Of a stretch of DNA of 64,000 nt, positions 45,402 to 59,791 are shown piece by piece. This DNA comes from Gloeopeniophorella convolvens. Its lineage: Eukaryota; Basidiomycota; Agaricomycetes; Russulales. Each line of letters begins with the position of its first letter. Within the stretch, counting starts at the first letter, position 1. The stretch spans positions 1-64,000 of the forward strand of contig WTXD01000062.1 in assembly GCA_022496205.1 (NCBI GenBank), read 5' to 3'. The notes under the pieces are model-generated. The model was not told where the DNA came from and made no database searches. It worked only from the letters and a program-made list of their open reading frames with translations. The position numbers were made by a program, and so were the translations under genes.

Positions 45402-47001
45402 TCAGTACACAGGGAAGCCAGGGTCCACTTCGCGGGCCCACGCGCGGAGTCCGCCCACTAAGTCCTTGATGATGCACGAGGACCCTGGCACCGCTGCGCC
45501 CCTCAGGGCCTCCGCCGCTATCTGCGAGTCGTTGCCGAGGCGGCAGACCACGTATGTTTCACCCTCTGACGACACATGGTCAGCCGGGCTCGCGACAATG
45601 TCGTGAAGCGGAACATCTGTTGATTGGCGTGAGTAAACCGCACCGCGCGCACCACCGCAGCGGGGGGCGCGGAACAGGACAGCGAGGGACTGGGCGCGCA
45701 CGGGTGGACGAGGGCAGGTGGCAGATGCCGAACTCTGTCCGCGGGCGGACGTCCAGGATCGTCACAGGTTTCGCGGCGATGATGTTCTTGAGCTCCTACG
45801 GGCCACAGCGCAGCCATCATCAGTGTCATATCCACCGAAGCACACCGGCGGGGAAGCCACTGTGTCCGCCGCGCACGCACGCTGGCGGTTATTCTTGTGT
45901 CGCTGCTGCCGCTGCCGCGCTCCAGGCCCCGGGCTTCCCAGTCGGGTCGGGCGCCGCCGCAGAACTGCACATAGTCGGTCTGCTCGATCGACCCCATCTT
46001 CTGGCCCTCCGTACCGCACGCGGGGCACGCCGCGCGGCGCTTGCGAAGCCTGATGCTGCGAAACGGCGGCAGCGCGAGCGCAGAGTAGACCAGCAGCGCC
46101 GGCGACCTATCTATACGGTTTCCGTGACTGGGCTTCGGTAGGTCGCCGGCCGGTGGGAGTGCGCACCTTGCAGCCCCACGACGATCTTGACCGCCTCGAG
46201 GGCCTGGAGGCTGCCGATGACCCCCGTCACGGCGCCGAGGATGCCCGTCTCCTCGCAGGTGGGCGCGGCTTCGGGAACAGGGGGCCGCGGGAAGATGCAG
46301 CGATAGCACGGCCCGTCCGTGCCCAAGTTGTACGTGCAGAGCTGGCCGTCGAACCGCTGCGCCGCGCCGCTGACGAGCGGCTTCCCCAGCAGGACCGCCG
46401 TGTCGGAGAGCAGGTACCGCGTCGCCGGATTGTCCGTGCAGTCCAGGATGAGGTCGTACGGCGTGAGCAGCGCGCGCGCGGTGCGGGGGACGAGGGCCTC
46501 CGCGATGGCGTCCACCCGCAGGCGGGAGTTGGTTCTGCGGGGGCGGGCGGCGTCAGGCGAGGCACGGGCAGAAGCAGAGGGCGGCCGCGACGAAACTCTT
46601 TCAGTGCGTGCGCAGCGGACTCTGCCTTGGGCATCCCGAGCCGCGCCTCGGTGTGCAGCGTCTGGCGCTGGAGGTTCGAGAGCTCGACGACGTCGTGGTC
46701 GATAATTCCGATGCGGCCTTCGCGCCGTCAGACGCAGATATTCCGTAAGACGGGCCAGAGCGACTCGCCGATCCCTGCAGCGGCGAGATATTGCAGGGCC
46801 GGGCATCCCAGCCCGCCCGCGCCGACGACGGCCACCGCGGCCTGCTGCAGCTTTAATTGACCTGCGGTTGGATTTGTAAGAGATTATCAGAAAATTGTGC
46901 AGGTGCAATGCTCGAGACATGCCTGGCAGCCCGATGCCGTCGAGGATCATCTGCCTCCCGTAACGCTTGTAGTCGTCTAGATGAAGGCCGCCGGTGGCCA
47001 T
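45402..47001 (-). CDS. UBA4: UBA4/MOCS3: E1-like adenylyltransferase with rhodanese domain
   Basis: The start [20 protein letters not shown], then DGIGLPG, joins [20 protein letters not shown] (nucleotide-binding). [40 protein letters not shown] and [18 protein letters not shown] follow. Zinc cysteines are CYRC and CPAC, and the catalytic-cysteine region is [20 protein letters not shown]. The C-terminal rhodanese part has [18 protein letters not shown] and, in the last exon, [20 protein letters not shown], with the active-site Cys, ending DPGFPVY. It activates Urm1 for tRNA thiolation and protein urmylation. Two introns (46862-46922 and 46718-46768) need GC donors. Head-to-head with APC10, 203 bp between ATGs. 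Confidence 0.93.
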
Positions 47002-47204
47002 GGCTGAGGTTGTGGTCGTCGTTGCCGCCGGGAGCGGTCGGCGCGTCCAGGACGCGTCGAGGACACACCGCGCATGCGCACGCGGCATTCCGTAAACGCC
47101 TTGGACCGCTCCCACCGCGGCCTCGCACAACCTCGCTCGTCTACCGCACGGCGTTCGCCCACTGACGACCCCAGACGAACTACTAAGTTGACTCGCAGCA
47201 CAAC

Positions 47205-48158
47205 ATGAGCTCAGCCCCGCAGTTCGGGCCTGGGGTGCCCGCCGACTCCACCCCAGGGGCCACCGTCGCCGAAGGCGTCTTCCTCGTCCACCGCGGTACG
47301 CCCTTCTCCACACCGCGCCCTCCTTCTCGGTTCCTCCCACTCACCCACGCCGGCCCCCGCGTCTCGCAGACAGGAAGCCGCCCGCGCTGCCGTGGCCCGA
47401 CATCGGCCACCTCGCCAAGTGGTCCGTCTCGTCGTTCAAGTTTGGCTTCGGGCCCGAGTGCCTGCAGGACGACGACTCGGACACGTTCTGGCAGTGCGCG
47501 CCCTTCCCCTCCCGCCCGCCCCCCTGCGCCTCTGACGCACGCGCAGCTCCGACGGCCCGCAGCCGCACTTCATCACGGTCGAGTTCCCGCGCAAGATGGC
47601 GGTCCAGGTGGGTGCGCCCTCACGCGCGCGGCACGCACGCCCGGCTGACGAGTGCCTGCGCGCGCGCGCAGAAAGTGAGCCTCCACCTGAGCTACAAGCT
47701 CGACGACTCGTACACGCCCGCGGCGCTCTCCGTGCGCGCGGGCACGAGCGCGGGCGACCTGCAGGAGGTGCGCGCGGTGACGCTCGACCGCCCCGACGGG
47801 TGGATCACGTTCGACGTGTCCGCGGAGCCGGGCGACGACGGCGAGGGCTTGTGCGCGCCCCCCTCCCTCCGCCGCGGCCTACTATGCTGACGCTGTCGCG
47901 TGCAGCAAGCCGATCCACGCGTACATATTGCAGGTGATCGTCCTAGCAAACCACATGAACGGCAAGGACACGCATGTACGCGGGATGCGCATCCTCGGGC
48001 CTATCGAGTGCGTACGGCCGTCCTTGTTTGTCCACTGCGGCGCGCGGGCGCGCGGTGCTGATAGAGATCTTTGTGTGCTGCACAGGGATCAGGCGTCGTG
48101 GGACGACCCCTTCCCGTTCGTCGACCTGAAGTTCAAGATGTACGAGCACATCCGATAG
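47205..48158 (+). CDS. APC10: Anaphase-promoting complex subunit 10 (DOC1)
   Basis: Exon blocks are DIGHLAKWSVSSFKFGFGPE, CLQDDDSDTFWQ, SDGPQPHFITVEFPRKMAVQ, KVSLHLSYKLDDSYTPAALS, VRAGTSAGDLQEVRAVTLD, KPIHAYILQVIVLANHMNGK and DTHVRGMRILGPIE. The DOC domain is complete, and the protein ends MYEHIR: the C-terminal Ile-Arg tail used by APC10 to bind the TPR subunit APC3/Cdc27. It helps the APC/C recognise D-boxes and extend ubiquitin chains. Five short introns; stop at 48156-48158. Confidence 0.95.
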
Positions 48159-48630
48159 CCCCTGCGAGGGGCGTGCCATCCTCGGGCCCTGCACTGTATT
48201 TCTAGACCATTCCTACGCCTTGTTGTTGCCGCTAGCTGCTCTTCAGCTGCGATGTTATGAAAATTTCTTGTATTGTAGACGTTTGATTGCCCCTTTCTAG
48301 TACCAGGTGTCCGATTCGGCCCCAGCGACGACGTGCAGACGACGGGCTTCGTTTCAAGAACACACGACGTCGTCATTCAACATCCACTCCATGGATCAGG
48401 CCTCAGGGCGATCCGACCGTCTGCACGCACACCGTGGGACGGCCACGCCGCACAACTTTGCAGCAACGTTCCTCAATCCGCGCTGTCCGTCCCACCGCCC
48501 AAAGATCTTCCAAAAAAACACCCGGCCGATAACCAAAGATTACTGTACAGACAATATTGTAAAAAAAAATAGCTAGTCACATCACCAACCAACCAACCTC
48601 TAAGAGTCCAAGTCCCACGTACATCATGCA
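48159..48630. other. Intergenic between convergent genes, AT-richer
   Basis: About 470 bp, clearly less GC-rich than the flanking genes. It probably holds two 3' UTRs. Short open frames here look like chance. Confidence 0.5.
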
Positions 48631-51600
48631 TCACGGTGCCCTCGGTTGCGCGCTGCCCGACGGTGGATAATACCCCGCCGACCCAGTCCCAGCCGCAGCC
48701 GCAGCCCCCTGCGCCGCGTATGCGCTCCCGCGCCATGCTGCCGCCTGCTGCTGCGATCCGCTCGCGCCGGACCCATTCTGCCCGGCCGCAGCAGCAGCGT
48801 ACGGCCCCGCGACGGACGATCGCTCCGCGCTCGAGCTGTACGCCCCTGCCGCCGCTGCTGCCGGCGTGGAGTAGCCGTTCGGCGCCCAGCTCGCGGCACT
48901 GCTCTGCGCGTGCGCGGCGCCGGACCAGTGCGTGCCGTTCGGGTACGGCGAGTACTGCAGTGCCCCGGCCCCGTCAGCGATGGCTCTACCCCCGTCCGCG
49001 CCGCAACGCACCTGTGGAAGCCCGTACGCAGCCGCAGGCTTGGCTGCGCCGTACGGCGACTGCGCGTATGCCTGCGACGCGTGCGCGGTCGAGAACTGGC
49101 GCTGCTGAGGCTGGTAGTGCGTGAAAGTGATGGCGGGGTGCTGCGCGTGGGCGTGCGGCGGATACGGCGCCGGCGCGCGTGTGTACTGCGGCGCGAGCGC
49201 AGCACCGTACGGCACCTGCCCCGAGTAGCCATGGTACGGGACGCGGTACGCAGCACCGTTGGGCGTGGGCGGCGGGAGCGCGCCGTTCGCGGGTGCGGGG
49301 CCCTCGCCGCGGCATGTGCGGCAGATGAACTCCTCCGCGTCCCAGTTGCGCTTCGGGCGGCCGGCGCGGAGGTCGACGAGGTCGTGGCACGCGATGTGCT
49401 GCCATTTGGCGCACTTGCCGCAACACAGCAGGGGCTGTCCGTCGTCCTGCGGTGCAATGTCTGAGCGGTCGGTTAGCCGGGGGGATGCGGGGGTGGATTC
49501 TGACCTTGTTCACTCCGGTGCGGTGGCAGATCTCGCAGTCCAGTACCCAGTCCTCGCCCGCTGGTGTTCGCGACCCGCTGGCACTCGCAGACGAGCGTGC
49601 ATGAGCGGGCGCCACCTTCGCGCGAGGTCTGCCGGGCTTGGCCGTCGCGGAAGCCTTGCGCGTCGGGGGCGGCGTGTCCTCCGCAACGACGTCAACGGGT
49701 GTGCTCTCCGACACCCTACAAGCACCGCCACACAATCAGCGACCATCGCACACGACCACGAGAAACGGAGAGGGCCCACTTTTCCTCCTCTGCCTTGCGC
49801 TTCTCGCGCTCCTCCCTGTCAAGTCGCCGTTTCTCGCGCGCTTCCTCGCGCTTCATGCGCTCGTCCTCCTCGCGCCGCTGCCGTGCCTCGAGCCGCCGCG
49901 CACGGCTGAGCTTCTCTTCCTCCTCGGCCTTGCGCACCGCAGCCTGCCGCGCCTCCTCGCGCTCGTTCTCCTTGACCGCGAGGCGCGAGGAGCGCTTGCG
50001 CTGCGAGACTGCCTCTTCTAGCTGGCGCTTGCGTTGGATCTCCTGCGATGAGAGTTAGCCATGTCCGCACTCGCGCATGAGTAATACAGGGGGGACGCAC
50101 CCGGAGTTCGGCAGTGATGACGGGCACGATGTGCTGGGAGAGCAGCTTGTACAGTGCCTTTTCCGCATAGTGCGTCGCGCCTTCGAACTGCTCGCAGATG
50201 TGTTCCCACTCGTACAGCGTCACGCATATCTGCACGCAGCTCAACCAAAGCATCCTGAAAGGAAATCATTTGCGCACGCACCGTCTCCCACTCGACGAAA
50301 TCATCAGGCGGGCGCCACTCGGGTTCGACCTCCTCCTCGGGCTCTGCCTCCACAGCAGGCTCTTCCGCAGGCGCAGGTTCCTCCTCAACGGGGGCCCGTG
50401 CTTTCCGCTTCGACCTGGCCGCCGTCTTCCGCCGGCCGCTGCTGGCTCTCTTGTTTGATGCCTTCTTCGACCGCGAGGGCGCCCGCACGACCGTCGCGGG
50501 CGGCGAGTCCTCCGAGAGCGCCGTGAGCTCGCTCACTGCGTCGTCATCGTCGTCGTCCTCGAGGCCCATTTTCGGGCGCCCCATATCCGCGTCGGCATCC
50601 GTGTCTGCGTCTGCGTCGGCCTCATGCTGGGCGTCGGGGCCCGCCTCGCTGCTGGGCCCCGCGCCGTCCTCATCCGGCAGCTCGCTCTCCGATGCGCCGG
50701 CGGTGTCCTCGCCGGCGTCATTGAGCCACTCGTCCGGCACCTCCTGCCACTCGTCGTCCGTCACGGCGCCATGCAGGCGCGCGCTCAGGCGCGTGCCCTT
50801 GGGCCGCCGCGGGCTCACCCGTTGTGGTGGGGAAGGGGATGGTGCGCGGCGGCCGGAGCGACGGCCCTCGAGCGCGGCCTGGCGCTGTAGCTCTGCGAGC
50901 TCCTTGGCCTGCGCACTGAGCTTCGCGCTCGCTTGCGTCTTGGCTGCGCGCGAGCCGCGGCCGAGCGTCGGGCCGAGGTCCTCGGGCGAGGGGGGCGCGC
51001 CGCGGCGCGTCCGCGTCGGGCGCACGGGGGTGCTGGGGCCGGCCGCAGCAGGGATGCGGATGGTGGTGGAGCGCGAAGACGCGGTGGATTTGCGCTTCTT
51101 TGGCGTCGGTGGGGCGTCCGACTCGTCGTCGGGTGTTGCGGCGCGCTTGGATTTGGGTTTTGCGGGGGTGCGCTTGCGCTTCAGACTGCGCGGGGGTTTT
51201 GGAAGAGCGCGCTGGATCCAGAGACGGTCGGCTGGGAGAAGGGGTTGTGTGAGTGGAGAGTCCAGCAACACGGGAACGCCACCTACGCCCTATGAGCCAG
51301 TAAGCGTTTGTCTTGGAATCGTAACCGATGGGTTCGATGCGCTGCGGCAGAGGTTTGTAAAGCTAGCGCACGACGCAAGAGGGCAGGTTGTACGCACCCA
51401 CTGAGCTGTCTCGTCGTCGTCTTTCATAAGCGTCCTGAGGCGGCTCACATTGTGAAACTGCCATTCGGTCAGCAAGTGTAGCGTGTCCAGCTTGGTGAGC
51501 ATCGGTAGCTCAAGCCAGTTTTTGCTCTCCTCCTCTGCCTTGGATTCTAGAGCGTCGTCAGCCATGGTAGACTCATTCTTGACACTCTCGGTCTTCATGC

Positions 51601-52310
51601 CCTCAGATGGCTCGACCGACGGTTCAGGCTTGCGCTCCTGGTCACCATCGCGGGCACCGTCGGCCATATGCACATCGCCTGCGAAATTGACCGACGAAGG
51701 GCCGGGGGTGGACACCGACTCATCCTTTGGACCCTCGTCGTCGTCAGCCTCTGGTGAGTCTGGGGACGGCGTCGGGAGCTGCACGACGGGCTCTGGGCCG
51801 ATCGGGTTAAGGCCAGGGTCACGTTTCTTGTACTGTTTTCGTAGAGCTGTCTGCCAGTGGTCGATGCTAACAAAGTGCCACATCAGGTGGTACGATGGGC
51901 GCCAGAATGGAAAAAAGCGCACGATAGTTTCCGGTCAAGGGTGGCTGTTACGAGCAGACGATGTATAACTCGATGAATGACGATGGAGGTAGAGCGCGTC
52001 AAATCGTCCTCGATGTCCTAGGTGATGGTAAGCGTGTGTTGGGGGACACATATGACACGCTACGAGACGGATTCGTCGCGAGAAAAGCGCGCCGTGGGGG
52101 AATTAGGGGACTTACAGCGAGAGTGACGTCGGGCATGGCAAATAGAGTGGCAAAGGTGTAGAAGAACTGGCTAAACGCGGCCCATTTCCAGTGGCGCCTG
52201 AGGAGGGAGACCTCTGCGACGAAGGGGTCGTCTTGTTGTTGGGCGACGGTGCCGTCGGTGCGGGGAGTGGAGGCGGCGGGAGTGGCCAGGGCGGCAACGC
52301 GACGAGGCAT
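48631..52310 (-). CDS. DDT-domain and PHD-finger chromatin protein (RSF1/CECR2-like)
   Basis: From the N-terminus: MPRRVAALATPAASTPRTDG, then a DDT domain (WAAFSQFFYTFATLFAMPDV, TLADIEDDL-like). A WHIM-like block follows (NWLELPMLTKLDTLHLLTEW, QFHNVSRLRTLMKDDDETAQ, RIEPIGYDSKTNAYWLIG) and DRLWIQRALPKPPRSLKRKR. A long Lys/Ser/Ala-rich disordered part and a strongly charged coiled coil (KLSRARRLEARQRREEDERM, KREEAREKRRLDREEREKRK) lead to a C4HC3 PHD finger: DWVLDCEICHRTGVN, GQPLLCCGKCAKWQHIACHD and WDAEEFICRTC. The tail is Ala/Gln/Tyr-rich. This order matches DDT-WHIM partners of ISWI remodelers such as RSF1; the PHD finger may read histone H3. The exact orthologue is uncertain. Confidence 0.82.
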
Positions 52311-52555
52311 CGGAGGGCTGCTAACTGCTACTTTGGTTACGATTTGACACGGATCCGGACTGAATGGACAAAGGCCGGCCGCTCTCGCGGAGTGCGCGCG
52401 GGTCTAGGAGTCTAGTACAGGATGAAAAGGAGACTAGCTAGTGTGCAGCAGAGCGACAGGGAAGGGTACAAGGGAGAGAGAGCGAGCGGAACGTAGGACA
52501 CAGCGAGGGCGATCGCTCTGCTCGTTGGTCAAACGCCTTTCCCTCCAGCCCTCGG

Positions 52556-53414
52556 CTATTCCCGCCCAATTCCATTCTCCGACTGATCCCCGGTCACCCT
52601 TTCCTTCTGCTGTCGTTTCTTCAGCCGCCCCCGCGCGGACTTGGACAACTTGCGCTTCAACGGTCCTTGCACCCTGTCCACACTCAATAATTAGCCCTGT
52701 TCACCGCTCAGAGCCAAAGGATAGCACTAACGTCGCCCCTCGACTCGCTAGCGCCGGAAGCTCCTTCCGGCACAACGTCACCTTCATATACGGGCTCTTC
52801 TTGATCTCCACACTGCAAACAAGGATCTCCATCAGCGCCGCGTCCGGAAACCACTTCCCGCGCTCACTTGTTTCCCGATAGCGCATCCGTGAGCATCTTG
52901 GCCCGGTCTTCTGCGCCCTCTTGTCCCCCGACCGTCGCCGCACCCTCCTCTTTTAAGCAGCCTATTTCATTGTATTGGTACAAGCCCACTAATTCTGGCG
53001 CACGTCTCGCGTGCATCGCGCGCAGATATTCCCGCTTGATGATCTCCACAACAGAGATGAGACGTGGAATTGTGACGGTAGATGGGGAGATGCCCTTCTT
53101 CTTGCCCTCCGTGGCCGCGCTAGGTTCTTGCGCTGGTTGAGGTGTATCTTGAGGTTCGACCTCCATCGGGCTGTCTGTGCTGGGCTTTTTGTCCTTCGCT
53201 GCAGGGAGTGTATGTAGCACCAGTGCCTTGTCTTCGTTTTCCTGGCCACGCGTTGATAATGCGCATGGCATGCAATGCAGCCGCGCACCTCGAAGAACTT
53301 CAGGGCAAAGTCCACCCACGCGCGAATCTTGCCACCCTGAGTTATCCGCATCTCGTGATACCCAAATGGTTGCGCGGCACTCGTCAAGGCCGTGGTTGTT
53401 TGTGGTTCTGTCAT
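52556..53414 (-). CDS. Alba-domain RNA/DNA-binding protein (POP6/RPP25-like)
   Basis: The start MTEPQTTTALTSAAQPFGYH leads to EMRITQGGKIRAWVDFALKF, FE, then ENEDKALVLHTLPA, an Alba fold. After a Pro/Glu linker come STVTIPRLISVVEIIKREYL, RRAPELVGLYQYNEIGCLKE, EDRAKMLTDALSGNK, KSPYMKVTLCRKELPALA, and a basic tail (GPLKRKLSKSARGRLKKRQQ) before the stop at 52556. The start at 53414 is preferred to an upstream one because the conserved part follows at once. Relatives bind RNase P/MRP RNA in eukaryotes; which member this is cannot be told. Confidence 0.8.
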
Positions 53415-53693
53415 CTGAGTTCCTCGTGTATCGACTGAAATTGGTATGGAAAGGAGTTTGCTGGACGAGGACAAGATGAGCTCGGTCGCAGACACGTCAA
53501 GAGACGCGCTCGCCAAATTGGCGCGCCGCGCCGCGACTCGCGGGACCGTGCATACCCACTCTTTTTCCAGCCAATCAGGAGCGGCCGAACAGCTGCTTTT
53601 AGTTTGCCCAGAGTGGCTGCAACGCTCACCACAAACACGCTGATATCATACATTACATCTGCCCAAACTTCCTCAACATATCCCTGGCCACAC

Positions 53694-54849
53694 TCACAGC
53701 GCGCTCAACCCGCCCAACTCTCCCACTAACGCCTCCTCCCAGAAAAACCTGATCAGCTCCTCGCGCATCGCGTCCGGATACGCATGTCCAACGCCCTCGA
53801 GCAACTGCACCTCCTTCCTCCCCTTCTCCCCAACATCCAGCGCATCCACGAACGACGCCGACGCCGCCCACGGCACGAGCACGTCGTCCTTCCCAGACAG
53901 CACGAGCACGCGCTTGCCCCGCAGCGCCTCGGGCGCGTACGCGGCGTCGCGCGCGCGCACGAGCGTGCGCAGCGCGCCGGGGAAGTACGGCGGCGCGCGC
54001 GGGACGCCGAGCCCCGCCGCGCGGCTGTCCATGAGCGCGAGATAGTCCGGGCAGCCGATGATCGGGACGCCGATGCGGATGCGCGGCTCTACCACGCGCG
54101 CTCGTGAGCGCTGCTCGCTACCCAGATGCCAACGAGGGGGAACAGGTGCGTACCGTGCCGGAGCGCGAGCCACGTCGCGTGCCCGCCGAGGCTGACGCCC
54201 GCGAGCGCCCACTCGGCGACGACGCGCTCGTCGTGCGGGAAGACGTACGCCGGGAGGACGTCGATCAGGAAGGAGACGTCCTTCACTGCGCCTACTGCAA
54301 CCCGCGCCGCAGAAGTCAGCGCGAGACTCGAGTCCGGCTAGAGGGGGAGGGGCTACTGACGCAGTATGCTGTACATGTCGACGCTATGCAAGGGTAATGG
54401 TAGCGGTCAGCGTACAGCACTCATGTCCGACGAAGGGAGACGCGACACCCACGCATGGCGCTCGTTGTGCACCTTGGGGTCCTCCAAGTTCCACCCCTCG
54501 TTTCCCAGCGCATCCACAAGCCGCCTCCCATGATTGCGTTGGTCCTGTGCGTTCGTATGTGTAAGTATCACTTGTCATGCTCGTGACCAGATCTAAGGTT
54601 ACTCACGATAGCGACGATGATAAACTCGCGCGGCGTCTGCCCCGTCGCCGCCGCGCGCGCGCTCGCCCGTGCAAACGCCTCGCGTGCAGTGGGCTCTGCG
54701 TCGTCCGCGGAGCCCTGTCGGCCGTGCAGGAAGATGAGCGCGACGATGGGCTTCGATGCGGGCCCGGCGCGTAGGCCGGGGCGCGAGTACACGTCCGTGA
54801 GCAAGCCGCCGACGTTCAAGGTTTGCTTCTCGACGTCGACAGAGGCCAT
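53694..54849 (-). CDS. Alpha/beta hydrolase, unknown substrate
   Basis: The start MASVDVEKQTLNVGGLLTDV leads to KPIVALIFLHGRQGSADDAE. A middle exon has DQRNHGRRLVDALGNEGWNL, and later the nucleophile elbow GVSLGGHATWLALRHGTHLF. The last exon gives IRIGVPIIGCPDYLALMDSR, VLVLSGKDDVLVPWAASASF (Asp) and GVGHAYPDAMREELIRFFWE (His), so a Ser-Asp-His triad is present. The length fits a compact serine hydrolase or esterase of about 320 residues, with no signal peptide. The substrate cannot be inferred. Confidence 0.85.
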
Positions 54850-55234
54850 GATGATCAGTGGTGGGATACGCAACCGACGAGCACGTCGTGAAGACATTTA
54901 TATGTAGTGACAGCTGATGGCGCGGGGCTCCTATCCCGTGCCTTCTGTCCTTACTCCCATGGGTCTCGCTGCATCAATATGCCGGAAGATGCGACACTAC
55001 TAGCTGGCGTGCCCAACGTCGAGTACAGACAACTCATGTATTACGGCGGTCTCTATACATAGCATATGCGAAGGTGTCTATGTGCACATAATGAATGGAC
55101 GGAACAGCTGTCCAGAGCATGGAGAGTGGGCAAGAGACGTGCAAGCAGGGGGTGTTCCAGTCTGCGACCGGCGGGCTTGGACGTACCAATGGCAGAACGG
55201 AACTGGGGCGCACGCAGAACAGATGACGAGGCGA
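54850..55234. other. Intergenic, nothing recognised
   Basis: Promoter of the hydrolase gene and 3' flank of DBP2; no features seen. Confidence 0.5.
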
Positions 55235-58030
<2,796 letters not shown>

Positions 58031-58463
58031 GATCTAAATTAATTGAGGTCGAGAGAACTACAAGCTTGAGGTTCAAGGGGAGGGGAGAATCGGAGGCGAG
58101 GAAGGGGGAAGGGGGAAGGGGGAAGAATGAAAGCAAGAGAAAAACGATGTCGGCGCTGAAAACCTGCGGCCGGTTGTTCCCACGCCTCTGCTGACGCATC
58201 CTTTCTCGGACACGCCAGACACTGCCGGTCCCCGGACATGCCGACAGCAGTGACTACATTACCTAAATAGGAGCACAGTGCGGCAGCGCTGGAACGAACT
58301 CAAAGAGCGATCATAATTATAATAGAATAAGATATCCTGGGGGTGCTGCGAGCAACTTTGTGCGTATAGAATGAGATCCAAGTTCTGAAACAGCAGCTAG
58401 AGGGGTACGACAAGCATATCGCAGAGCAAAGCAAGAAACGAATGGGATAAAATGAATGTCCTG
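58031..58463. other. Intergenic between DBP2 start and RSR1 stop
   Basis: Holds a short gggggaa repeat (58101-58128), probably in the DBP2 leader. Nothing else is recognised. Confidence 0.5.
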
Positions 58464-59433
58464 TCACATTATGACGCACGGTCCCCGTCGGTGAGGATGG
58501 TCTCCGTGGCCTCTTCTCTTCTTCTTCTTGGGGGATTCAATGGGGTAGTGAAGTCGCATCTGCCGCACGAGATCTGCGAACGCATCCTTCACGCCCCAAT
58601 TCCGCTTTGCGGAGGTCTCATAGACTGGAATTTTCCACCGGGTCGCGAGCTCCTGTATTGTAGCGGTGGACACCTCGCGTTCGTTTGTGAGGTCCGATTT
58701 TGTGCCCACCAGGACCATTGGGACGCGCTGCAACAACCAATGACGCGTCAAAGACGCCGAGCTCCACAAGAAAATAATGACGCACGCTATTTTCCCCCTT
58801 GATACGGAGGATCTGCTGCCTGAGGCTCGTGACCTCCCGTAAGCTCGCTTCAAGAGTCAGGCTATGTCATGGCGACGGGTTAGCACCGGGAGGCAGCGGG
58901 AGAATATTATTGCACACACCTGAAGACGAGAACAAACCCTTTGCCCGACTTGATATACACCTCATTGAGTGCGGTAAATTGCTCGGCGCCCGCTGTGTCC
59001 ATGACCTCGAGCTGTGTGCAAAAACGTCAGCATGCTGCGAACACGTGGACGCTGCGTGCGAAGAGAGAAGGCAGCGAAGGCAGCACGCAGCCCAACGTCA
59101 CCAAATGGCGACAGCTGAGGTACGGCGCGGGTGGACGGGTGGATCCGCACAAAGCACGGAGGGCGGTGCTCACCCATGTCAGCTCTCCGTCGACCTCGAT
59201 GGACCTCCGATACTCCTCTGTTCCGCGTTAGTCTGCACGAGCGCGTGAATCGAAAGCCTGCGGGCGCACCCTGGATAGTGGGATCGTAGTTCTCGACGAA
59301 TTCATCTCGCATGAACCGGACTGTCAAAGCTGACTTTCCAACACCTCCGGCTTGGCGCCCATTGAGTGTGTCGGCGCGTGAACCAAGGAAAGGGCGACAT
59401 ACCACCAAGGACGACCGCGTTGAATTCGCGCAT
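58464..59433 (-). CDS. RSR1: Ras-family small GTPase, RSR1/BUD1 (Rap-like)
   Basis: Exons join as [30 protein letters not shown] (P-loop GAGGVGKS), ENYDPTIQ (effector), [15 protein letters not shown] and [20 protein letters not shown], then [10 protein letters not shown]. Further on are [18 protein letters not shown] (G4), [20 protein letters not shown] (G5) and [19 protein letters not shown]. The protein ends CVIM, a CaaX prenylation box, after a basic stretch. G3 is DTAGAE and G4 is TKSD rather than NKxD, a Rho-like choice unusual for Ras/Rap. The overall match is closest to RSR1/Rap, which sets polarity in yeasts; the subfamily is likely but not certain. Introns are short. Confidence 0.83.
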
Positions 59434-59791
59434 CCCAAGAGAAAAACCAAGAAAGAGAATCAAGGGCGCGACATGCGGTAACCAGACCGGAGGGAGATGG
59501 GGGCTCTTGAGAGAAAGAGGATTGTTATGAGAGGATATACGGGTGTGATGTCTCCCAAACGCGCCGGCCCACGGAACCTTCGGCAAAGCAAAATACGAAT
59601 TGCAAATCCCTCGGAATCCCTCTTTGGAGTTATCTAATGCGGCACACAATTATGTAACCCACCTATCAGCCTCTATTCCCGCACTCGCCGCCGCCAGTGT
59701 CTGTACTCGACCCGTACGTCTCGCGTCGCGTAGGGGACACTCCACCACACCCCCCGCAGTTTCAGCACCGTCACCACCAGCAGATTGCAGA
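59434..59791. promoter_or_regulatory. Divergent promoter region, RSR1 / cyclophilin
   Basis: About 360 bp between start codons. No definite motif is seen. Confidence 0.45.
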
